A stretch of 64,000 nucleotides of DNA from contig NZ_JAMXLR010000017.1 in NCBI RefSeq assembly GCF_024054565.1, positions 1-64,000 on the forward strand, given 5' to 3'. The notes below the pieces were generated by a model that did not search any database, was not told where the DNA came from, and saw only the letters and a list, made by a program, of their open reading frames with translations. Made by a program: the position numbers and the translations under genes. This DNA is from Aeoliella straminimaris (GTDB lineage Bacteria > Planctomycetota > Planctomycetia > Pirellulales > Lacipirellulaceae). Every line of letters starts with the position of its first letter. Positions within the stretch are counted from its first letter, which is position 1. Of this stretch, positions 52,323 through 61,770 are shown one piece after another.

Positions 52323-53400
52323 TTCAAAGCTGAAGTCTCTGCAAAGCGACAACTCCAGCGGTGAGTTCATCTTGGCGGACGCCAAAGACGCGGACATGGC
52401 CTTTGGGCTGAGTTCGTGTGGCGAGCGAAGGCCACAGCAGTCGGACGAGCCCGCCTATCGCAGTTTGCAGGAGTACGAGGCGATCATCCGCCAGATCGTG
52501 GATCAGGGACTGGTCGACATCATGCTGATGAGCGCCCGTACGGCCGATCGCCTGGCGCGTCGCGAAGGCCTATTCGCAAACTCTGCGATGACGCCAGCGG
52601 TGCGAATGAACGACAGCACTGACATTTGGCTGGCCGGCAAGGACTATAGTTATGCCAATGAGCCATCGCTGCCGTTTTCCACGGCGAGTATCGCCCACGC
52701 CAAGACCGGAGTCGTTGATTCAGCCGACAATTCGCACGCGAGTGTCGATCTGGGGCTCTATTCCATCACGCTCAATCACGACGTAGCCCGCGATCGGGCG
52801 TCGCTGCTGGCGTATCGCGAGTTTCGTCATGAGGCGGAGCGGGCAGGGTTTCGGCACTTCCTGGAGGTATTTCCTCCTAACGCCCCAAGTGACTTGAAAC
52901 CCGCCGATTACGCCCCGTTCATAGCCGATAGCATTGTCCGGCTTCTGGCGGGCGTCGCGGAGGCCGAGAGCCCGCAGTTCTTGAAGATTCCTTACCTGGG
53001 ACCTCGCCTTACCGCAGCGTTGTGCGAGTTCGACCAAACCATAGTGGTTGGCATCATGGGGGGAGCGTCGGGCACCACGCACGATGCGTTCCACTTGCTG
53101 GCCGAGGCACGAAAAAGTGGCGTCCGGGCCGCACTGTTTGGTAGAAAGATAAATGGTGCGGAGGACCAACTTGCGTTTATCCAGCATTTGCGGCAAGTGG
53201 CCGATGGCGAAATTGCAGCCAGAGAAGCGGTCCGTAGTTATCATGCAGTACTGGCGAGCAACGGCATTGAGCCCAAGGTCGCACTGGAAGATGACCTCCA
53301 GCTCACGGCCGCCAGCCAGGGGCTAGGTGAGTCGGGCGTTTCCAAGGACACGGCCTCCTACTCGTCGGCCACAGCGGTTGCGAGTAGCACGGCGAGATGA
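52297..53400 (+). CDS. DeoC/LacD-type class I aldolase-like protein
   Basis: 367 residues; ATG at 52297 overlaps the isomerase by 26 bp (a second ATG is at 52303). TIM-barrel elements: FRHFLEVFPPNAPSDL, LLAGVAEAESPQFLKIPYLG with the Lys of the FLKIPY strand as the possible Schiff-base residue, and VVGIMGGASGTTHDAFHLL phosphate-binding loop. It would cleave the phosphorylated ketose made by the kinase and isomerase. The C-terminal 50 residues are Ser/Ala-rich. Specificity unknown. Confidence 0.62.
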   Translation: MTMLPKSLDSKLKSLQSDNSSGEFILADAKDADMAFGLSSCGERRPQQSDEPAYRSLQEYEAIIRQIVDQGLVDIMLMSARTADRLARREGLFANSAMTPAVRMNDSTDIWLAGKDYSYANEPSLPFSTASIAHAKTGVVDSADNSHASVDLGLYSITLNHDVARDRASLLAYREFRHEAERAGFRHFLEVFPPNAPSDLKPADYAPFIADSIVRLLAGVAEAESPQFLKIPYLGPRLTAALCEFDQTIVVGIMGGASGTTHDAFHLLAEARKSGVRAALFGRKINGAEDQLAFIQHLRQVADGEIAAREAVRSYHAVLASNGIEPKVALEDDLQLTAASQGLGESGVSKDTASYSSATAVASSTAR

Positions 53401-53462
53401 ATGGATTGAAAAACCAGCGCACGAGGCAGCTCATACATACGATTCGACCATTGTTCAATTAA

Positions 53463-54608
53463 TTGCAGGTGAGAATGGACGGGCGACTTGGTATTCGTAC
53501 GGTGAACGCCGCCGCGTGGCGGGAAAACCTTTACCCACTCATTCGCATGGTGGGATGCATGCTTTGCGTCTCGATGCTCTATAGCGAGACGCAGGCGCAG
53601 AGCAATTCCGACTCGCCTGACAATCGGCAGTTACTCGAACGAATCCATGCGCATATCGTCAAGCAGGCCGAGCAAGACGAGAAGGGACTTGTCGACTACA
53701 CGAGCCAAATCCCTCGCACTGGCGTGGAGTACACGATGAAGGCTATCTCTGGTGGCACGTTCACTATGGGCAGCCCCGAGAGTTCACCCAACCATCAGGA
53801 GAACGAAGGTCCTCAGGTGGAGGTGAAAGTATCTCCATTCTGGATGGGCAAGTGCGAGGTCACGTGGGACGAGTACGAGCCCTTCATGGTTTCGCGTGTC
53901 GAGCGAAAAAAGAACGGCACCCGCAAAGACTACGATCCCGCGAAACATACCGTGGTGGACGCGGTGAGCGCGCCGACACCTCCCTACATGGAGATGAGTT
54001 TCGGCATGGGGCAGTCGGGCTATCCGGCGATCAGCATGACCCAGCATGCGGCCAACAAGTACTGCCAATGGTTGAGCGCACAGACCGGCCATTTCTACCG
54101 TCTGCCAACCGAGGCCGAGTGGGAGTACGCCTGCCGAGCGGGAAGTTCCTCGGAGTACTCGTTTGGCGACGATGTATCGCAGTTGGAAGACTACGCGTGG
54201 TACTACGAAAACAGCGAGCAATACGAGAAGGTGGGCACTAGAAAGCCCAACGCGTGGGGACTGCACGACATGCATGGCAACGTGATGGAGTGGACCGCCG
54301 ATCGCTACGCCGAGGATTACTTCGATCAGATTCATACCAGTCCCGTGGACCCGTTCCTGCGTCCTACGAAGCTCTACCCGCGTAGCGTCCGCGGGGGCGG
54401 ATGGGAGGACGACGCCGAACTGCTGCGTTGTGCCTATCGCCGCGGATCGGATCCTTCGTGGAAGATCCAGGATCCACAACTGCCCAAGAGTTTGTGGTAC
54501 CACACCGACGCGATGTCGCTCGGGTTTCGCATCGTGCGTCCAAAGAAGGTGCCCACGGTGGAAGAGATGGACGCATTTTGGAACAGCGCCACAGGTTTGA
54601 TTCGATAG
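53463..54608 (+). CDS. Exported FGE-sulfatase domain protein, non-canonical
   Basis: 381 residues; TTG at 53463 or ATG at 53475. Hydrophobic N-terminal segment (MVGCMLCVSMLYSETQAQS) suggests export. The FGE-sulfatase fold is clear: [88 protein letters not shown]. The segment of the catalytic cysteine pair (RGGSxxCxxxxC) reads RGGGWEDDAELLRCAYRR, so one Cys is missing and it is probably not a sulfatase activator. Many such planctomycete proteins are of unknown role. Confidence 0.8.
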   Translation: MQVRMDGRLGIRTVNAAAWRENLYPLIRMVGCMLCVSMLYSETQAQSNSDSPDNRQLLERIHAHIVKQAEQDEKGLVDYTSQIPRTGVEYTMKAISGGTFTMGSPESSPNHQENEGPQVEVKVSPFWMGKCEVTWDEYEPFMVSRVERKKNGTRKDYDPAKHTVVDAVSAPTPPYMEMSFGMGQSGYPAISMTQHAANKYCQWLSAQTGHFYRLPTEAEWEYACRAGSSSEYSFGDDVSQLEDYAWYYENSEQYEKVGTRKPNAWGLHDMHGNVMEWTADRYAEDYFDQIHTSPVDPFLRPTKLYPRSVRGGGWEDDAELLRCAYRRGSDPSWKIQDPQLPKSLWYHTDAMSLGFRIVRPKKVPTVEEMDAFWNSATGLIR

Positions 54609-54668
54609 AGGAGTTCACCTAACCACACACAATCCAGGGGTTTGTCCCTAAACTAGGCGAGGATTGAG

Positions 54669-56060
54669 ATGAAGAACGAGACTCCAAACACCAATTCGAC
54701 ACGGCGGGGGTTCCTGCAGGCCGCGGGTGCCGCTTCTTTGTTGGCGGCGGTACCGCAGAACGTGTTCGCCCAAACGGGCTCCGAGGCGGGCATTCGCGTC
54801 GCCCTGGTAGGGTGCGGTGGTCGAGGTACCGGCGCCGCATTCGACGCCCTGAACGTTCAGCGTGTGCCACTGAAACTCGTAGCCATGGCGGACGTGTTTC
54901 CCGAGCGGCTGAATTCCAGCTACAACACCCTTTTGCAGTTTGTCGCCGAAACGCCCGAGAAACTCGACGTACCCGAAGATCGGAAGTTCATTGGATTCGA
55001 TGCTTATCGTCAGGCAATGGACCAACTGCGTCCAGGCGATATCGTGATTCTCGCCACGCCCTTGGCATTTCGGGCGCCACACTTCGAGTACGCCATCGAA
55101 CGCGGCCTGAATGTGTTTATGGAAAAGCCGCTGACGGCCGATGGCCCCACATCGCAGCGGATGCTCGAACTTGCCAAACAGGCCGACGAGAAAAACCTGA
55201 AATGCGGCGTGGGCCTGATGGTTCGCCACTGCCGAGCCAGGCAAGAGCTTCATAAACGCATCTCGGATGGCGAGATCGGCGACCTGATCACCATGCGTGG
55301 CTATCGCATGCATGGCCCGGTGGTCACTTGCTTCTCAACCCGCAAGCCAGCGGGTCGGTCGGAGTTGATGTGGCAGATCGAGCGATTTCACAGCTTTCTG
55401 TGGGCGAGCGGCGGCCTGTACAGCGACTTCAATATTCACCAGATCGACGAGCTGTGCTGGATGAAGAACGCCTGGCCGGTAAAGGCGATGGGAATTGGCG
55501 GACGTCACTACCGCGGAGACTATATTGACCAAAACTTTGATATCTACGCTATCGAGTACACCTTTGACGATGGATCGAAGTTGTTCTTCGATTCACGCAT
55601 CATGGTCGGTTGCAAGAACGACATGTCGAGCGTGGCGCATGGCAGCAAAGGATCGGCCATTGTCAGCGCGTCTGGGCACTCACCAGGTAAGGTGCGAACG
55701 TTCAACTCGCAGAACCAGGACCGCAAGAGCCTGATCTGGAAGTACCCGCAACCCGAGGCCAATCCCTACCAACTGGAATGGGACGACCTGGTGGAGGCCA
55801 TCGTAAACGATTCGGCCTACAACGAAGTGGAGCGTGGGGTGATTGCCAGCGTCGTCACCAGCATGGGACGCATGTCGGCGCATACTGGGCAGGAGATCAC
55901 GTACGACCAGATGTTGAATTGCCCCGTTCAGCTTGCGCCCCATCTCGAGAGTTTCACGGCGGATGGCCCAGCACCGGTGATGCCCGACGCGGACGGCCGT
56001 TATCCGGTACCGCAACCTGGCATCGTGCGGGAATCGGAGTACGCGACCGCAAGCACTTGA
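54669..56060 (+). CDS. Tat-exported Gfo/Idh/MocA family oxidoreductase
   Basis: 463 residues. Twin-arginine signal STRRGFLQAAGAASLLAAV, so it is exported folded. Rossmann domain VALVGCGGRGTGAAFDAL, AMADVFPERL, and catalytic-motif EKP in VFMEKPLTADGP (about 152-164), then the C-terminal beta sheet (GGLYSDFNIHQIDELCWM). It oxidises or epimerises sugars with NAD(P) bound tightly. Its last 61 bp overlap the convergent GH39-like gene. Part of the sugar locus. Confidence 0.9.
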   Translation: MKNETPNTNSTRRGFLQAAGAASLLAAVPQNVFAQTGSEAGIRVALVGCGGRGTGAAFDALNVQRVPLKLVAMADVFPERLNSSYNTLLQFVAETPEKLDVPEDRKFIGFDAYRQAMDQLRPGDIVILATPLAFRAPHFEYAIERGLNVFMEKPLTADGPTSQRMLELAKQADEKNLKCGVGLMVRHCRARQELHKRISDGEIGDLITMRGYRMHGPVVTCFSTRKPAGRSELMWQIERFHSFLWASGGLYSDFNIHQIDELCWMKNAWPVKAMGIGGRHYRGDYIDQNFDIYAIEYTFDDGSKLFFDSRIMVGCKNDMSSVAHGSKGSAIVSASGHSPGKVRTFNSQNQDRKSLIWKYPQPEANPYQLEWDDLVEAIVNDSAYNEVERGVIASVVTSMGRMSAHTGQEITYDQMLNCPVQLAPHLESFTADGPAPVMPDADGRYPVPQPGIVRESEYATAST

Positions 56061-58117
56061 TGCTCCAGAGTGCGCGGCACATTGGTTACGTGGCGTGCAC
56101 CTCGTTGCCGGAGTCGGAAGGCGCCGGCAACGGTCACGAAGCCCATCAGCAGGAGTGCGGAGGGCTCGGGAGTCGGGCTGGCAGTGCCTTGCTGCAACGT
56201 GCCGTAGTCCTGGCCAAAGTTGCTCTTCCAAACCAGGTAATCGGCGGCGGTAACGCCTGGAATGCCGTCGCCACGGTCGTTGATCGCCTGGTCGGTGGCA
56301 GCGCCGAGATGGTTGCGCCACAAGGCATAGTCGGCGAGGTCCACTATTCCATCTCCGTTGAAGTCGCCGGCTGATTGTAGCGACAGCGATCCGAAGACAT
56401 CGATCTCGCGGACCAGCGGCGAGACGTACGCCTCGGTGAGACCGTCGTCGATACCAGTAAACGGATTCACTCCGTCGAAGGGGTCACGTACCAGGCCGTT
56501 CACGTCGGCTGCGGCGTAGAAATCGAATCGCATGTACTCCACCGAGGTGACCATCGGCTGCAAGTCGTCACTCGAAATGGTCACCACGGTGGCGCCGTCT
56601 GGCCCACCGGGAGTGGACGCCGAGTTTTCTGTGCCGGAGGGATCCGACTGGAAGTAGCCGAGCAATTCAAAGTTCTCACCGTCGGTGGAGGTATAAATGG
56701 CGGTGCTCGAGAAGATCCGTCCGTCCTTCCCCGCGTTGCCCGTGTGGAGGCGGATTTCGTCGATATCGTGCGGTGCCATCAAGTCGTAGACGATGGTCTT
56801 GGTGGGTGCACCTTCTGCGGGAAAATCGTTGAGTAGCCCCGTAACTCCCGAGCCCAGATCGCCGGCGCCGTCCGTAAAGGCTGCCAGACCATTGGGGTTG
56901 TTCGGATCCGTGGAGGCTGGGTTGGCCGGATGCCAGCCGTTGTCGCCGGCAAGTTCGGTGGGAATGAGTCCGTCCAGCAAGTCGGTCGAGCTATAACCTA
57001 CGCTCAACCCGCTGTCGTCCATTGCATGCTCGGTCGATGCGACAATCCTCGGTCCCTGACCTTCGTTGCGGGCGACGAACTCGTGGTAAGACAGTTTCGG
57101 CTGTCCAACTCCATCGACGAGTCCCCAAGCACCTGTTACGTCGTCCGTCCATTGGTACCAGTAGGTCCGCTTGATATAGGATTGCGATTCCATGTAGTCG
57201 TAGGCCGTGGCCATGTTGTCTCGCTGCAACTCTTGTGTATTCGTGCCGACAGTTTGCCAACTGAACTCCGTTACCATGACGTCCGCCGAGTCGTTGTTGG
57301 CCGCCTGGCCCGACCGCACCGCGTTGAAGTAGTCGGCAATCTGCTCGGTTTCCAGCGCCGATCCTTGGCTGATGTAGAAGTGGTAGCCGAAGTTGTCCCA
57401 CGGGTACTGGCGACCGAACTCGCCCTCGAAACTGCCCCAGACGGATGCCTGATCATAAACCTGCTGCATGTAGGGCATCGCGGTGGAGAAACTGCCGCCG
57501 ATGTCGTGCGCGAGTAAGCCACCCGTGGTGAGTTGCACACCTTCCGGGCCAACCAATGCGCTGTCAGCCAGCGAGCGGTAGGTCTCGGACAGCAGATTGG
57601 CGTACACTCGAGGGAGGATGTAGGTACCTCCCGCATTTTGTGGGTCGGACGCATAGCCTGGGTTGGACCAGGCATTTGGCTCATTCCAGATCTCGAACGT
57701 TCGAATATCGGTCTGGTAACGGTCGACGAGAAACTGTGCGGTGTTGGCGAAGTCGGTCACGTAGCCGTTCACGCCATCGCCATCGCCGTCGTCGTTCCAG
57801 GCGACCTGGCCGCCGGCGACGGTTTCGTTTGAGAAAAGCCCCAGCACTTCCAAGCCGGCATTGCGTGCGTTGGCAATCACCTGGTCGTACATTGCCAGTT
57901 GATTGGCGTTCCAGGAGGTAGCTCCGGAATCGAGCCTGAAGTTCACCCGCACCGAGCCAGTACCCGTGGCGGTAAACGCGGAAGCCGCCTGAGGAGTGAG
58001 CAGCACATTGCCGTTCCAAACCGGCGCACCCGCATTGAGACCGTGAAAAGTGTCGGCCCCTGCGGGCTGCAGGATTGCCATCCACAGCAACACCGGTAGA
58101 ACCTTCGATAGAGACAT
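56000..58117 (-). CDS. GH39-like exported glycosidase with dockerin and PEP-CTERM
   Basis: 705 residues with signal peptide. Residues 25-345 are a GH-A clan TIM barrel of GH39/GH5 type: acid/base Glu in FEIWNEPNAW (E146) and nucleophile Glu in VMVTEFSW (about 283). Residues 355-580 share the domain of the next two genes (GDNGWHPANP, YFQSDPSGT, RDPFDGVNPFTG). A dockerin-like calcium pair DFNGDGIVDLADY/ADYLVWKSNFG (595-645) and PEP-CTERM TPEPSALLLMGFVTVAG follow. About 35 extra residues continue past PEP-CTERM. Substrate not known. Confidence 0.85.
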   Translation of the reverse strand: MSLSKVLPVLLWMAILQPAGADTFHGLNAGAPVWNGNVLLTPQAASAFTATGTGSVRVNFRLDSGATSWNANQLAMYDQVIANARNAGLEVLGLFSNETVAGGQVAWNDDGDGDGVNGYVTDFANTAQFLVDRYQTDIRTFEIWNEPNAWSNPGYASDPQNAGGTYILPRVYANLLSETYRSLADSALVGPEGVQLTTGGLLAHDIGGSFSTAMPYMQQVYDQASVWGSFEGEFGRQYPWDNFGYHFYISQGSALETEQIADYFNAVRSGQAANNDSADVMVTEFSWQTVGTNTQELQRDNMATAYDYMESQSYIKRTYWYQWTDDVTGAWGLVDGVGQPKLSYHEFVARNEGQGPRIVASTEHAMDDSGLSVGYSSTDLLDGLIPTELAGDNGWHPANPASTDPNNPNGLAAFTDGAGDLGSGVTGLLNDFPAEGAPTKTIVYDLMAPHDIDEIRLHTGNAGKDGRIFSSTAIYTSTDGENFELLGYFQSDPSGTENSASTPGGPDGATVVTISSDDLQPMVTSVEYMRFDFYAAADVNGLVRDPFDGVNPFTGIDDGLTEAYVSPLVREIDVFGSLSLQSAGDFNGDGIVDLADYALWRNHLGAATDQAINDRGDGIPGVTAADYLVWKSNFGQDYGTLQQGTASPTPEPSALLLMGFVTVAGAFRLRQRGARHVTNVPRTLEHQVLAVAYSDSRTMPGCGTG

Positions 58118-58223
58118 AGTTTTCGCTGCCGCGATCCTGGGTACGACAAAAAGTAAGCAGGCGGTGGATCTGAAGACCCAGCCGCCCGCTTGTTGTTGGA
58201 GACTGTTAACTGACAGTTTTGCT

Positions 58224-59003
58224 TCAACGGCGACGCCGGGCTATCAGACCGACTCCCAAAGTCGCCAAGCTGGCCAGCATGACCGACGATGGTTCGGGCA
58301 CGGTCAGCACGTCGATTTCCCACACCAGTGGCGAGGTATTCGGCGCAGAAAGTCCGTCGTCGGCACCGGTGAATGGATTCTCACCATCGAAGGGATCACG
58401 CATCTGCCCGCCGGTGTTGTCGACCCCGTAGAAGTCGAACTGAATGTTGGTAACACCACTCGCCAGGAAGGGGGATGCATCGTCGAAAATGGTGACAAGA
58501 GTCGACCCCCATTGGCCCGAGTTGGTGGTGCCGGAGGGATCGGATTGGAAATAGCCGAGGGTGTCGAAGTTCGCGCCATTGTCCGTGGACAGACCGATGA
58601 CAGTGGTCGAAAACACCCGACCGTCCAGCCCATCGTTGCCGGTGAGGATTCGAATTTCACCAATGTCCGTGGCGCCTGCCAAATCGTACTGCAGTCGCTT
58701 TGCGGGCAAACCAGCGTCGGGAAAATCGTTAAGCAATCCTGCCAACCCGGATTCGCCCGAGTCATTGGTGAAAGTCGGCAAACCACTGGGGTCGAGCGAC
58801 CCGTTTGTCGCCGCGGGATTCGCTGGGTGCCAGCCGTTGTCGCCGGGAAGTTCGGTGGCGATCAGCCCCGACAGTGCATCGCCAACCGCAACGCTTCCGT
58901 CGAGAGAGTTGCCAAGCGCGCCATGCACAGTCGAAGAAGTTACAGCAGCGTTGGCGACGGACGCCGTCATTAGAATCGTTGACGCAAACACAAGCCGTCT
59001 CAT
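58224..59003 (-). CDS. PEP-CTERM exported protein with the shared domain
   Basis: Start at ATG 59003 (gaggag upstream), 259 residues. Signal peptide, then the whole mature part is the shared about 200-residue domain (TELPGDNGWHPANP, GLAGLLNDFPDAGLPAKRL, IGEIRILTGNDGLDGRVFST, LGYFQSDPSGTTN, RDPFDGENPFTG), then PEP-CTERM VPEPSSVMLASLATLG with RRRR end. The domain resembles a carbohydrate-binding jelly-roll in composition. Probably displayed or sorted at the cell surface together with the GH39-like enzyme. Confidence 0.85.
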   Translation of the reverse strand: MRRLVFASTILMTASVANAAVTSSTVHGALGNSLDGSVAVGDALSGLIATELPGDNGWHPANPAATNGSLDPSGLPTFTNDSGESGLAGLLNDFPDAGLPAKRLQYDLAGATDIGEIRILTGNDGLDGRVFSTTVIGLSTDNGANFDTLGYFQSDPSGTTNSGQWGSTLVTIFDDASPFLASGVTNIQFDFYGVDNTGGQMRDPFDGENPFTGADDGLSAPNTSPLVWEIDVLTVPEPSSVMLASLATLGVGLIARRRR

Positions 59004-59034
59004 TAGACATCTCCTCAAAGGTGAAAAGGACTCG

Positions 59035-60195
59035 TCAAGCAACAGTGCGATGTCGAGAAGTTTTGCAGCAAGCCTTGTGACTGCTGCGAGGTAGCCAAAT
59101 CAGAATTGCTGCCGTCAGGGTGACGGCAAGGTAATAAGTTGCTGGTTCAGGCACCGCGGCAGCCGCCACCGCGGCTGGCGATCCATCCGATGCTCCGAAG
59201 TACAGTTTCCACACGCTGTAGTCGTCGGCATCGATCACGCCATTTGAATTCCCGTCGGCCCCGGCACCTGCAGTTACCGCTGTGCCAAGAGTATTTCGCC
59301 ACACGGTATAGTCGGCGATGTCGACGCTGCCGTCACCGTTATAGTCTCCCACCACTTGCGCTGCGGGAGCGACGACGTCGATCTCCCACACGAGTGGCGA
59401 GATGAATGCGGGCCCGAAGCCATCGTCCACTCCGGTAAAGGTGTTGATGCCGTCGAAGGGATCGACATGGACGCCGCTTACGTCTCCCCCTGGGCCACCG
59501 AAGATGGCGACCGAGTAAAAGGAGATCTCAATGTTCGTCACGCCGGTAAGCATTGTTGTCGAAGCGTCATTGTAAATACTGGTGATGGTTGACGCTTGCT
59601 CTGGGTCGAACGGTGCTTCTGGCGATACTTCGTTGTTGAACACTCCCGATGGATCCGACTCGAAATAGCCCAGGCTTTCGAAGCTGGACCCATCATTTGT
59701 CGAGTACAAGATGGAAGCGGTTAAGAAGATGCGACCATCCGAATTATTCCTGTTACCGGTCAGGATGTTGATCCGGCCGATGTCGGCCGGCTCCGCCAGC
59801 ACGTATTCCACGATCTTTACCGGTGCGCCGGACAGTGGTACTGGTGCGCCACCTGGCTGGTTGTCGTTCAGCAGGCCAGTCAATCCTGTGCCGCGTTCTC
59901 CCACTCCATCGGTAAGGGAAGGCAACTGATCGTTCGGATCGACGTTGTTCGCGGGGTGCCAGCCGGTGATGGGAAACTGATCGTTTTCGTAGACACCGGC
60001 TTCCCCAAACGATGCCGGCTCTTCGGACAGCCCTTGAATAAGATCGTCGTCAAACAGAAGTCCATCGAGCGCGTCGTGTTCGGCGCCATGAAGCGATGAC
60101 GAAGTGACCGCAGCGTGGCCGCCACTGGCGGTCAGTAGTAAGCTCGCAAAGCAGCAACCTATCCAAGCAAGTCTATTGCTGTGACTGTAAAACAT
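59035..60195 (-). CDS. PEP-CTERM exported protein with shared domain and dockerin pair
   Basis: Start at ATG 60195 with aggggagg close upstream (an upstream ATG at 60231 is possible); 386 residues. Signal peptide; shared domain at 50-270 (ITGWHPANNVDPNDQ, TGLTGLLNDNQPGG, IGRINILTGNRNNSDGRIF, LGYFESDPSGVFN, VDPFDGINTFTGVDDG); dockerin-like DYNGDGSVDIADYTVWRN and DGNSNGVIDADDYSVWKL; PEP-CTERM VPEPATYYLAVTLTA. Tandem with 58224, 31 bp apart, so one operon of paralogues. Confidence 0.85.
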   Translation of the reverse strand: MFYSHSNRLAWIGCCFASLLLTASGGHAAVTSSSLHGAEHDALDGLLFDDDLIQGLSEEPASFGEAGVYENDQFPITGWHPANNVDPNDQLPSLTDGVGERGTGLTGLLNDNQPGGAPVPLSGAPVKIVEYVLAEPADIGRINILTGNRNNSDGRIFLTASILYSTNDGSSFESLGYFESDPSGVFNNEVSPEAPFDPEQASTITSIYNDASTTMLTGVTNIEISFYSVAIFGGPGGDVSGVHVDPFDGINTFTGVDDGFGPAFISPLVWEIDVVAPAAQVVGDYNGDGSVDIADYTVWRNTLGTAVTAGAGADGNSNGVIDADDYSVWKLYFGASDGSPAAVAAAAVPEPATYYLAVTLTAAILIWLPRSSHKACCKTSRHRTVA

Positions 60196-60644
60196 CCGCC
60201 TCCCCTTAGTTGCAGATAGCAAGAGATACACAAGCAGGCACGCAAAGCAACGAGTTCAACGAAAAGGGCGACTGGTTAGTCGCGGGAAGCCTTCGAACAA
60301 TCGGGGTCGACTGCGCGATGGCCCAGTGCGTTCGCACTCGGGTGCTATTTTAAAATACGACAGGCAGATGTGCCACTAGTTTTTATGGCGGTTTGGCGCT
60401 GATACTTATGTATCGCCATGGGACAAGATTGTATTGCCAGGCTGGTTGGTGATTCAGTCGTATCAGGTAGTGCACCATCTCGAGCAGTCTTTTACGCCGA
60501 AACACTTCGACTCAGCCTTCCCGATTTGTTATGTTGAGTTGTACGACAGTCAGCAGCCTTGACGGCCCGCTGAGCCCCGATTCTCCTCGCGTCGCTACTT
60601 TTCCCTTGCTCGTCTCCCCCCGTTCATTCGAGGAAAGTCTTTAG
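60196..60644. other. Divergent promoter region of the surface-protein operon
   Basis: 449 bp, no gene. A perfect 12-bp palindrome tattttaaaata at 60346-60357 and a short dyad gatact-tat-gtatc near 60400 are the only structures. One may be bound by the AraC or MarR regulator. Confidence 0.45.
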
Positions 60645-61667
60645 ATGTCCAGGCGCATTGTGAGCGGCTTTACGCTCGTCGAACTACTCGTGGTAATTGC
60701 CATCATTGGTATCTTGGTGGCACTTCTGCTGCCGGCGGTGCAGTCCGCACGCGAAGCAGCACGAAGGCTGCAGTGTCAGAATAATCTGAAGCAGATGACG
60801 CTCGCCATGCTCAACCATGAGAGCACTCATGGCGCATTGCCGAGCGGGGGATGGGTTGGCAGTTGGTTGGGCGACCCAGACCGCGGGTTCGGTGTGGAGC
60901 AGCCCGGCGGCTGGATATACAACATACTGCCCTTCATCGAACAGCAGGCGATTCGGGATATGGGGGCGGGACTTTCCGACAGAGAAAAGTGGCCGGTGTA
61001 CCGCGAGCGAGATGCGCTGACGGTCGATCTGCTGAATTGTCCAACCCGCCGCCCTGCCCAGCCGTACCCCAACGACAAAGGGCACAAGCCGGTGAACGCA
61101 CGGCGGTCCCCCTTGCACGCTAGATCGGACTACGCCGGGAATGCGGGTGATATTCGCTATCTCGAGGCGTGCATCAAGATCATTGAATTCAAGACCGACG
61201 CAGAGGCGGTCTTGGCCACATCGGGATGGCCGCCAAAGCTTTCGTGGACCACCGGCGTTGTTCATTCCGGCACGACGGTACCTCTGCGGTCTATCACCGA
61301 TGGCTTGTCCAATACCTACGCCTTGGGCGAGCGATACATCAATGCCAACAACTACGGCGACGGGTTCGAGCCCGGCAATGATTGGTCGATGTGGACGGGC
61401 TATCAGAACGATATTGTCCGCTCAACCTACCACTATCGCCAGGACGAAGAGGATCGCGTGCCAGTCCAAGACACGCCGGGACTGGACTTCGAAGATCGCT
61501 TTGGAAGTGCTCACCCTGGTGGATGCAACATGTCGTTTGTCGATGGCTCAGTAGCGCTCGTCGGTTACGATGTCGACCCCGAAGTGCATCGCCGCAACGG
61601 ACATCGATCGGACGGTGGATCCGATCGCGATACGAACGAGGATCCATTTCCAGCGGCGGGCTCCTAG
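60645..61667 (+). CDS. DUF1559 pilin-like protein
   Basis: 340 residues. Prepilin N-terminus [20 protein letters not shown] then [18 protein letters not shown]1559 core ([56 protein letters not shown]). It is longer in the middle than the gene at 24727 and less conserved at the C-terminus. It is divergently arranged from the surface-protein operon, suggesting joint function at the cell surface. Confidence 0.93.
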   Translation: MSRRIVSGFTLVELLVVIAIIGILVALLLPAVQSAREAARRLQCQNNLKQMTLAMLNHESTHGALPSGGWVGSWLGDPDRGFGVEQPGGWIYNILPFIEQQAIRDMGAGLSDREKWPVYRERDALTVDLLNCPTRRPAQPYPNDKGHKPVNARRSPLHARSDYAGNAGDIRYLEACIKIIEFKTDAEAVLATSGWPPKLSWTTGVVHSGTTVPLRSITDGLSNTYALGERYINANNYGDGFEPGNDWSMWTGYQNDIVRSTYHYRQDEEDRVPVQDTPGLDFEDRFGSAHPGGCNMSFVDGSVALVGYDVDPEVHRRNGHRSDGGSDRDTNEDPFPAAGS

Positions 61668-61770
61668 CACCAAGCGGGAATCACTACTAACTCTCTCTGT
61701 CACTGGCAACCTCCGCGTTGTTGGAACATAAAGGCGAGCATTTCTTGGCATCAACTTGTGTGATCAGGCG

